Assembly (NCBI GenBank): GCA_950295325.1
Contig: OX485805.1
Location: 54,834,758 to 54,898,757 of the forward strand
DNA length: 64,000 bases
Source of the DNA: Polytrichum commune
Taxonomy: Eukaryota; Streptophyta; Polytrichopsida; Polytrichales; Polytrichaceae
Reading direction: 5' to 3'
Shown: in pieces, positions 36,926 through 44,308 of the stretch
Layout of the letters: the number at the start of each line of letters is the position of its first letter
Position numbering within the stretch: the first letter of the stretch is position 1
Program-made: the position numbers and the translations under genes
The notes under the pieces: generated by a model
Databases searched by the model: none
What the model saw: the letters and a program-made list of their open reading frames with translations, nothing else
What the model was told of the DNA's origin: nothing

Positions 36926-37275
36926 ACAATAATTGTACAAAGTACTTAAATTCACAGTAATTAAAAAATGGTCTGAAGTTTACGAACGCGCGTCTGTAAA
37001 CTTCAGGGAACCCTGGGAATAAGCATCGCAAATTGTGTGAAAACATTAACAATAATTGTGCGAAGTAATTAAATTCACAGTAATTAAAAAATGGTCTGAA
37101 GTTTACGGACGCGCGTCCGTAAACTTCAGGGATCCCTGGGAATAAGCATCGCAAATTGTGTGAACACATTAACAATAATTGTGCAAAGTAATTAAAATCA
37201 CAGTAATGCCTGAAGTTTACGGACGTGCGTCCGTAAACTTCATGGAACCCTGGGAATAAGCATCGCAAATTATAG
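36926..37275. repeat. Tandem repeat, about 120-bp unit, three copies, each with a palindrome
   Basis: The unit holds ATTAACAATAATTGTGC, AATTAAATTCACAGTAATT, then the palindrome and CCTGGGAATAAGCATCGCAAA. The third unit is shorter. Each palindrome here is extended to 32 bp by TGAAG / CTTCA (for example 37097-37128). Confidence 0.9.
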
Positions 37276-37764
37276 AGATATTTTAAAATAACTATTAATA
37301 AACTTGAGATATACAAAAATCTTGAGATATACTTGAAATCTAATACATGACACATGTGCAGAGTTTACGGACGCACGTCCGTAAACTAAGCATAGAAAAC
37401 ATGAGAATCTTATAACATAATACATGCCATGGGTTTTCAAAATAAGTTCTACAAAATATACAAGTTCTACACAACAAAAACAAACATATTTTCCAAAAAT
37501 TTACGGACGCACGTCCGTAAATAAGGGCTACATAAGAATAAAAAACCTATTATATTCCAAAATATAGAACTAAAAACTTTTGGATGATATATCCGCATGA
37601 GTTTACGGACGCGCGTCCGTAAACTCTGCACATATATCATGTATGAGATTCCTTTTAATAAGATATTTCAAGTTTACGGACATGTACTCTAACATAATAC
37701 ATGTGTAGAAACCCACATTCTATATGAGAATGAACGCATAAATTTACGACTGCGCGTTCGTAAG
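36978..37764. repeat. Seven palindromes and one half-site in the leader intron
   Basis: Copies at 36978, 37101, 37215, 37363, 37499, 37601 and 37742 (each about 24 bp), plus a left half-site at 37673. 37101 and 37601 are perfect; 37215, 37363 and 37499 differ by single CG-to-TG or CG-to-CA changes in the centre; 37742 is degenerate. Confidence 0.93.
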
Positions 37765-38318
37765 ATAGGCTCTGCATCCCTTGACCATAATATTGATTTA
37801 TATATTTCACATTTGCAGATGGAATCTACAAAAAGACCAGCTATTGATATATTCGCAGAGCTTGTCCATCTTCCGCTTCCAAAAGCCATCAAAGACATAA
37901 GCCACAACGACCATTACAAGCCACGCGAAGACATTGTAGATAACTGGACAGTTATCGTAGAAAAAGATGAAAAGGAGATATTTGTCCTTAGATTTGCCTA
38001 TCAAATAAAAGCAGATATAGATGAAACCGAAAAGTGGATCAAGGTCAAAAGTTGGACAGTAGAGTGTGCGGTAGCCCAAGGTGATTATGTTGTCATTGAC
38101 CTTGAAAAGAAAAATGATAGGATCACATTTATTTTGCACGAGTTGTACCATCCGTTCAACAAAAATGAATGTGAGAATGCTAGCCCAGATGCGTCTTGCT
38201 TCATGGGTTGCCAACATCGTGGCTGGAAGGACCTTGTGGGTGGAGCACGATTGTCCCCCAAAAGAGAGGGAGAATGCAGTCATCAAAAATCCCAAATGGC
38301 AGGTATGTCTCAGTATAA

Positions 38319-38342
38319 TTTTACGGACGCGCGTCCGTAAAC
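38319..38342. repeat. Palindrome in intron 1
   Basis: A near-perfect copy, 16 bp after the donor of intron 1 (38303-38426) of the rightward gene. Confidence 0.93.
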
Positions 38343-39788
38343 TTCTTCCCATCTCCTTCCAAATTGAATTCCTTTAATTTCTTCGATTTAAACTCTGCTG
38401 ATTTCTTGTAATACATGGCATTGCAGACATTCAGCAATGCCATCTTGACAAAGTTCTCCAGCATTGACTTGAAGACAAGCGGCATGAAGACGGTGCAGGA
38501 GCTGAAGGGGGAACTTAAGCTCATCACCGCCACAGAAGAGACATGGGCAATTTGGTTGCGCCTATTCGATGCCCACAACAACGGAGACCTTATCAATCCG
38601 GATACAGAAAACACGTACAAGAGCGATTCGAAGGTTAAGGTGCCACCTATCCTGAGAGAGTTCTTTCGTCCCCTCCAAGGATTGCTCGACTCCGAACTGT
38701 ACAGAGCGGCACAACACATCCTATTGGAGACTCCGAGGAGGACACTGCCCTACCCCAAAATCTTCCTGAAGCGACCGAAGCACATGAAGCCTTCTACGTA
38801 CCACATTAAGGAATGGTGCGAATACAGGAAGAAGAAGACCATGGCTATAAGGGAGATAAGCAAGTTGCTGTCCTCCCACAACCTCACTAATACAGATGGG
38901 GAGATAATGTGGGAAAACTGGAGGACGCTCAAGGAGGAGTATCACATCAATGGGGTCTCCATGCGATCATTGATAAGAGGCGCATCTCCCTTCCTAGCCC
39001 AAAGATCTAGGAGGAACGAGAAGAAAGGGTCTATCGACGAAAGAGAGACGGCGTTGTACGTCCATTTCCTTGATAGAAAAAAGAAAGCAAAATTCGGAGG
39101 GGTCGCAAGATTCTGCACTGTTACAACGGCCTTGAAGTTTGGCACATGGGACACACATGCTTCAAGAGCCTCTGTGAGAGATGACCCCCGGGGTTGTCCA
39201 TTCACACTATTTGATTTCCGTGCATTTCCCGGATCTTGGAGACAAAACGCTAGCGGGACCGCTTTCTATGACAACTTCTTCAAGGCCTTCAAGAGCTATC
39301 GGTCGCCTACCCTCTTCGAGCCAAATGTGTGGCTCTGGATCGTAGATCAAGAGAGGTCCGCATCGGTCGTCCAGCTTTACACATCGACGATGAACCTCCA
39401 ATACGATCTTTACCACAGCACATACATCCCTGCGAAGACGGAAGGGATCAGTGTTATTGAAGAGGCAAGAGGGGCGAAGCAGGTCGGGGCTTTGGCACTT
39501 TATTTCTTGACACACAAGTCTTCACCAAGTGGGCGGATGCTTATAAAAGCGCAGAACGTGTTCAAGAAAGTATACTCGTTGCCACCACCACACCCAAAGG
39601 AGCTTGTCGCGGAGACTATGTATACAATCTACCCAGCGTACGAGCTCCGAATGGATTTTTATATTGGAGTCTTGAAGGCTGTGACTGTGATGAGTGAAAC
39701 AGTTTACAACGTCTTCGGAGGCACCAAATTTGTTTATGCGGCATTGGTAAGTACTTGTATGCACCTCTTTCCATGCTTCATCTGAATT

Positions 39789-39915
39789 GAAATTTACGGC
39801 CGCGCGTCCGTAACATTGGCCACACAAATATGCAGTGTAAATTTACGGCCGCGCGTCCGTAAACATTGCGCAACAAATCTGCAGTGCAAATTTACGGCCG
39901 CGCGTCCGTAAATTG
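39789..39915. repeat. Three palindromes in a 49-bp tandem repeat, intron 2
   Basis: Copies start at 39792, 39841 and 39890, all with the private variant TTTACGGCCGCGCGTCCGTA. The shared G-to-C change shows local amplification inside intron 2 (39747-39992). Between copies is AAATCTGCAGTG-like text. Confidence 0.93.
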
Positions 39916-41198
39916 CAGTGTTTCATGATTATATTTGTCCTCATACTTGCTCGCAACAATGGAATGACTATAATTTCCTTGTTTTGGTGCAGATGCTTGG
40001 GTTGCAGGTAAATTCGTTTGTGGAGGCTCGCGACATGGATGAGGCGAATACTCATAGGTTTCTTGCCTCGAAAATGGATATCGAAGACATCATCGATGTC
40101 CTTACCCCCCATCCTGTGGTGCCTCTTGCCTCAAGAGAAGAGGGAACTCCTGCGACGGAGTGGGACAGTGACGGAGACCGAGAGCCCGTCTCCCCAAGAG
40201 AGCAGCCAGCCAGACAAGATCACGTGCCCGGCCTTGTTCGTGATCCTGTTCATCCTCATCAATTTGTCTTGGGCGAAGACCGCATGGATACAGAGGGGGC
40301 GCATGAAGACTTCACTCCAATAAGGGTCCATCCTACCCCTATTTCCTCTCCCTTTGGGACTCCCACTTCTCGAGTTGGGTTTCCTTCCACTGCGGGTCCA
40401 TCGCGTGCTGCTGGGCTTATGGCAGAGAAGGATGTGGACGTTGCGACAGAAGCCGGATGCACAGCCTCATCTGGAGGGGGATCTGAACAGGCAGAGCTAC
40501 CACCTATGGAGGGTAGAGATGTGTTGGAGTTGATTTTGAGGCCGGATATCGCCTCATACCGTGAGAGTTGTCGACAGAGGAAGAAGACTCCTTACAACGA
40601 GTACCCTGAAGGCGCCGTCTTGGAACTCTCTGATGAAGACAAGGATGAGGTTAGGATGTACAATGCCCTCTCTGCGTTGCCTTCTGAACCTGGCAAGGTG
40701 AAGAAAGAGCCGATGTCTGTGGCCGAATTGGACGAGAAACTGGAGAAGAGAATGAAGGAAGAGCTTGACCAACGGCTTCGAGAAGCTAACGAGGAGCACG
40801 TCAAAAAGATGGCCGCCATCCAAGCTGAGATGGAGGAGGCTAGGTTGGAGTCTGCTCGAAGGCACGCCGATCTCATGGCTCAAAATCAACAATTGTTGGC
40901 CCAGAGCCAACAATTTATGAGCCTCATGCAGAGCTTGCAAGCAAGACCCCCAGTAATGTATGCAGCTCCCGAAGCCGGCATGTCGATGCCTCCCACTCTC
41001 ATGCGGCCTCCGTCTAGTAGCCATACGGTGTACATACCAGAGCATACCTATCCAGCCCCCGCCTTGTATGTCCCGCCCTCTCCCCAGGTTGCCGCCACCC
41101 CAGAGCCCTCTTCTCATACCGTACGAGAGGAGGAGAGACCTGCACGTTAGACGGCAGGTGCTCACGAGAAAGGCGCCATTGAAGACATCACAACCATT

Positions 41199-41291
41199 GG
41201 CAGCCAAGAAGATGAAGATATGCGGGGCAGCCAGGAGGATGAACATATGCGGGGCAGCCAAGAAGATGAACATATGCGGGGCAGCCAAGAC
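41199..41291 (+). repeat. In-frame 27-bp minisatellite in exon 3
   Basis: Three full units and a partial fourth encode GSQEDEDMR, GSQEDEHMR, GSQEDEHMR and GSQDTTDED. The array lies just after the in-frame TAG yet has kept its frame, which supports the view that this region was coding until recently. Confidence 0.9.
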
Positions 41292-41377
41292 ACCACAGAT
41301 GAAGATCAACCTCATGTAGATACCCAGGGGTCGCAAGCGGCTGGAGGCTCCTTCGTGGTGGAGGATAGCTTGCACAA

Positions 41378-41400
41378 TTTTGCGGACGCGCGTCCGGAAC
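41378..41400. repeat. Palindrome inside coding exon 3
   Basis: A TTGCGGACGCGCGTCCGGAA variant, translated in frame as part of NFADARPEP. It is the only copy I place in coding sequence. Confidence 0.85.
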
Positions 41401-41490
41401 CTGTGCCCACGATGGGGCCTGGTGAGGGAGGCACTGCTGGCGAGGGCCTCTCCGCTGAAGAGGTAATCCACCTTTGAGCTTGCCTCCCAC

Positions 41491-41511
41491 GTTACGGACG
41501 CGCGTCCGAAA
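41491..41511. repeat. Palindrome in intron 3
   Basis: GTTACGGACGCGCGTCCGAA, 28 bp after the donor of intron 3 (41463-41802). Confidence 0.9.
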
Positions 41512-41802
41512 CTTCCTTGTCTGCCAACTTCGTGGCGTGTGCATATTGTCGAGTTCAATGCTCGACTTCGCCCGGCGGGTGGATGCAATTTTGCCAGCAT
41601 AGATTCAATTAGTTTTAGGGGAGACCTTTTGTGACAATGTAAATTATTCGCGAAATGTATTAAACCAATCACATTAATACAAATTTTTTGAACTGCGTAT
41701 TCGTATTCTTTTTGCCTTATATTTGTTTGTTGAGTTTGTGCATGCTTGTCAATTGGTTTTCATGGGTAGTACCATTCACCTAGATAGTATTTTCCATCAC
41801 AG

Positions 41803-42570
41803 GGTCCGTCGGAGATATGTCGCAACCCCGCTGAAAGACCAAGCCGGCCCATGAGGAAACCGTTCATAATATTTGACCTCAATGGGGTGCTTTGTCATTC
41901 CATGCATATCTCCAATAGTGCGTCGAAGGGTCCCTTCCGTAGTCCACAAGACATGGATTACGGCGGACAGTTCGATACTCTCATTAACAAGAAGGTTGTA
42001 CGGGCCCGGCCGGGGTTGAGGTGCTTCCTTCGTGATGTCCTTGGCTTGGCCCATGTCATCATCTGGAGCTCTATGCTCATGGACAACACGAAGGCCATCG
42101 TCGGTTTCCTTTTCCGAGAACTCGCAATGCCATGCTTGCTTCTCGGTCAAGAACACTGCGATGACCTTTATGACCGTAATGGCAACATTGTACCCAAGGT
42201 CGGAGGAGGCCGAGGGCCTCAATTCCTAAAGGAACTGAGGAAGAACCTTTGGGTGGGCGTCCCTATGTTGGAGGGGGTGCCCCACGGTTGTTGGCCCACC
42301 CCGGAGAACACGCTCCTCATTGACGACAGCCTGGCAAAGAGTATTCTCAATCCCCCGGGCAGTTGCATATTCCCGGATCCTTGGGAGAGTGATAGAAATG
42401 ACAACTTTCTAGAGAATGAACTAGGACCCTACATTAGGAGGCTTGCCTATCACCCCGGAAGTGTCCCGGATTTTGTCCTCTCCAACCCCATTGGCAATAG
42501 GCCTCTAGGCCCAAGAGATGAGGAATTTAGGAGGTTGTACGGCTATGCCAAACTCAATAAATTAATATGA
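41803..42570 (+). CDS. Exon 4: FCP1/NIF-like HAD phosphatase domain
   Basis: This uninterrupted exon encodes 255 residues; from the Met at 41851 it reads MRKPFIIFDLNGVLC. HAD motif I is DLNGVL (Asp9, Asn11), motif II is IIWSSM (71-76), a candidate motif III lysine is in ELRKNLW near 131, and motif IV is LLIDDS (Asp158-Asp159). The order and spacing fit the NLI-interacting-factor / FCP1-homology group, which dephosphorylates phosphoserine, classically on the RNA polymerase II CTD. Motif I has Asn where the general-acid Asp is expected, so activity is doubtful. Acceptor CACAG|GGT at 41803 is in phase with exon 3. If translated alone, the start would be 41851. Confidence 0.8.
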   Translation, partial: GPSEICRNPAERPSRPMRKPFIIFDLNGVLCHSMHISNSASKGPFRSPQDMDYGGQFDTLINKKVVRARPGLRCFLRDVLGLAHVIIWSSMLMDNTKAIVGFLFRELAMPCLLLGQEHCDDLYDRNGNIVPKVGGGRGPQFLKELRKNLWVGVPMLEGVPHGCWPTPENTLLIDDSLAKSILNPPGSCIFPDPWESDRNDNFLENELGPYIRRLAYHPGSVPDFVLSNPIGNRPLGPRDEEFRRLYGYAKLNKLI

Positions 42571-42658
42571 GAACTGCTTTTTGGGTTTGTACTTGGACTC
42601 TCCATGTTTATATCTAACATTTCTCCCCGTATTTTGTAAATGTATTTTTGTGTCTTAG

Positions 42659-43543
42659 TTGCCTCACCAAGCATCCCAAAGTCTCGTCCATGGCATGTGT
42701 GCATCTAAACCGGGCCCCAGCTCCCCTTCCATCGGTGTGACCGACATTTCAATGCCTTCACTATTTCAATTTTCAGCCGTCGATGCCGCCTCTGCTGTTG
42801 ATTACTCCAAAGACTCGGGGTTTGAAGACGGAGTTGTCGATAGCCCTCCTCCAAAGGTTGCAAAACTCAATTACGCTCCATCTCCATCTCCATCTCCCCT
42901 CCGCAATGAGAAGCACGTTCGAAACCCGCGGTCGACCAGACGCCTTTGTATGGATGAACCCCAAATTGGTGTCCCGGCGTTTACGAGCGTCCCTGTTGTG
43001 CTTGTGGCCCCCCTCGATGTCGCAGAAGCTCAAACCACCGCCCCGCAGGCCAAGGTGCCCACTTATTGGCATTCTCAAGTTTTTTCTTCATGATTTCCGT
43101 GGATTAGTGCATTTCATATTCTTGGGTTTTTCGGACATCCATCCGTAACTTATACTAACCCACGTCATTATATGTATTTATGGTCATTGTTTCAGACCCC
43201 AATACACATGAATGTGGGCCGTTCATCCTCGACTTCGTCATTGGATAGGCGAACACTGAAGACTGCTTCTTGCGAGTCTGATCGTTGTTTGGCCCTACGG
43301 AAGAGTGAAAGACGTTCGTTTTCCCAATCGCATTCGTATTCCACTTATTCGGTAGGGGGTCGGCAAATATGGGCAAATGGCACATATTCGGGGTCGACAA
43401 ATACACAAGGTTTTAGCCGCGGACCCGAGATCTTTAGAGCCATGGAGGCCATGAAAGCAAAAGAACGTGAAACGGCCATAAATGCTAATAATAGTATTGC
43501 AAAAGCAAAAGTAGTGAGTCGTAATCATGATCCGAACGTATAG
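42659..43543 (+). CDS. Two-exon reading frame at the 3' end of the element, unknown product
   Basis: Exons 42659-43054 and 43196-43543 join in phase 0 (AAG|GTGCCC donor, TTTCAG acceptor), giving about 247 residues. An acceptor-like GTCTTAG stands immediately before 42659 and no good ATG opens the frame, so these may be 3' exons of a longer transcript. I could not find a matching donor before the TGA at 42568-42570. The protein is Ser/Pro-rich with a basic RNPRSTRRLC stretch (possible nuclear signal). I do not recognise a family. Confidence 0.45.
43128..43149. repeat. Degenerate palindrome in the last intron
   Basis: TTTCGGACATCCATCCGTAA, inside the intron 43055-43195 of the 3' reading frame. 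Confidence 0.75.
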
Positions 43544-43824
43544 GCTATATTAACATACATGTAGTTGTGGAATTATGTTTCTAGGACTTTCGCCTAATAT
43601 TGGATATTCCACTTGTATTTTGTACTTCAACCCCTATTCAATAAATATGATATTGATTTTCCATATGCAAATGTTTTCATATATCCCATTTTCTTATTTT
43701 TATGTGTGGTTCCATGCATTTGAGTCTCTTATTTGTTTCCAAAATTGGGAACATAGCATATTTTTAGTGTTTTCCTTCCTACAAATGTGAAAGCCACGTC
43801 CTTAAATAGTCTCAAAATCAACAA

Positions 43825-43852
43825 AAAGTCTCCAATTACCGAATATAGTGTT
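43825..43852 (-). repeat. Right terminal inverted repeat of the transposon
   Basis: Reverse complement of the left terminus with one mismatch, ending CGAATATAGTGTT and followed by the ATAA target duplication. Confidence 0.93.
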
Positions 43853-44308
43853 ATAAACTATTCTAAGATTTTGAAGTTTTAGTGAGTAAAAAGATCATAA
43901 TTAGTCTTCCTAAACGTCTAACTAGTCCAATACAAGTTTAGTTACTTTGGAGTAGGCAACTTAAACCATTTTAATATTTTTTTTTTACTATAATTCAATG
44001 TAAGGTGATTATCAAATGAATACGATCCTTTAAAATTCTACACTATTGTAAAGAAAAGATGAGAATAAGAGGTTTTTATAAGGGGTCTCACAAAAAAATT
44101 TATAACTTCATGTGAGAATTTTAGATTGAAACAATACTAGTTAGACTAGAGAAATAACTTCAATATTTATCTAAAATTATAAGACTCGTATTAAATGCAT
44201 ACTCTAGAAAACCGTGTTGAAGCTACAAAGTTTGTGATACCAAAACAAAGGCTATCTTACGGAAATGCTCATAACTTCTTTAAAAAGCTGTAAATTGTTA
44301 TAAAATTA
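43853..44308. repeat. Right half of the interrupted 1.1-kb repeat
   Basis: Starts with the second ATAA target duplication and aligns with 53664-54128, ending at TGTAAATTGTTATAAAAT in both. Confidence 0.92.

Larger units (their letters stand above)
36669..37818 (+). other. 5' leader exon (36669-36714) and leader intron (36715-37818)
   Basis: A short non-coding exon ends AAAG|GTAAGT at 36714/36715. A strong acceptor TTTGCAG ends at 37818, immediately before the ATG at 37819. The 1.1-kb intron contains seven palindromes and one half-site, the densest cluster in the element. Earlier leader exons may exist but were not resolved. Confidence 0.55.
37819..42570 (+). pseudogene. Rightward transposon gene, four coding exons, C-terminal HAD phosphatase domain
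   Basis: Exons 37819-38302, 38427-39746, 39993-41462 and 41803-42570. All introns are GT-AG and phase 0, and the reading frame continues across each junction. The product would be about 1346 residues: unrecognised exons 1 and 2 (1-601); exon 3 (602-1091) with Pro/Glu-rich sequence, a coiled coil (about 846-918) and GSQEDEHMR repeats; exon 4 (1092-1346) with an FCP1/NIF-like HAD domain. Two lesions: one extra A in the A5 run 38161-38165, required to join MESTKRP...HPFNK to MLAQMRLASWV...NPKWQ, and TAG at 41148-41150 (codon 987), probably from CAG. Exons are far more GC-rich than flanking DNA. The function of exons 1-3 is unknown; an accessory or DNA-binding transposition protein is inferred only from position. 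Exon 4 could instead belong to a separate transcript. Confidence 0.7.
27580..43852. mobile_element. 16.27-kb DNA transposon with CACTA-like termini, nested in a repeat
   Basis: The ends are 28-bp inverted repeats with one mismatch, beginning AACACTATATTCG at 27580 and read back from 43852. The target duplication is ATAA (27576-27579 and 43853-43856; a 3-bp ATA reading also fits). The uninterrupted relative at 53003-54128 has one ATAA at 53664-53667 exactly at the junction, which proves insertion. Inside are two divergent genes, an extra 3' reading frame and about 22 copies of a CpG-rich palindrome. CACTA/CMC elements have CACTA ends and 2-4-bp duplications, so a CMC-like assignment is plausible. 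However, the transposase is not the usual CACTA TNPD type, so the superfamily should be considered open. All three large coding lesions suggest this copy is non-autonomous. Confidence 0.93.

Noticed and set aside
36810-37355. 181-codon minus-strand open frame with 40-residue repeats
   Set aside because: It is the shadow of the 120-bp tandem repeat and its palindromes; it has no start context or domain.
37813-38340. Exon 1 taken as an intact 175-codon gene
   Set aside because: The frame runs through the intron 1 donor and palindrome; the downstream half of the exon reads sensibly only in another frame that is in phase with exon 2.
40554-41672. 372-codon minus-strand open frame
   Set aside because: Antisense shadow of exon 3, whose plus-strand frame is supported by splice phase, coiled coil and in-frame repeats.
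27580-43852. CRISPR-like array, because of the repeated palindromes
   Set aside because: Spacing is irregular, copies lie in introns of eukaryotic genes, and nothing else suggests a prokaryote.
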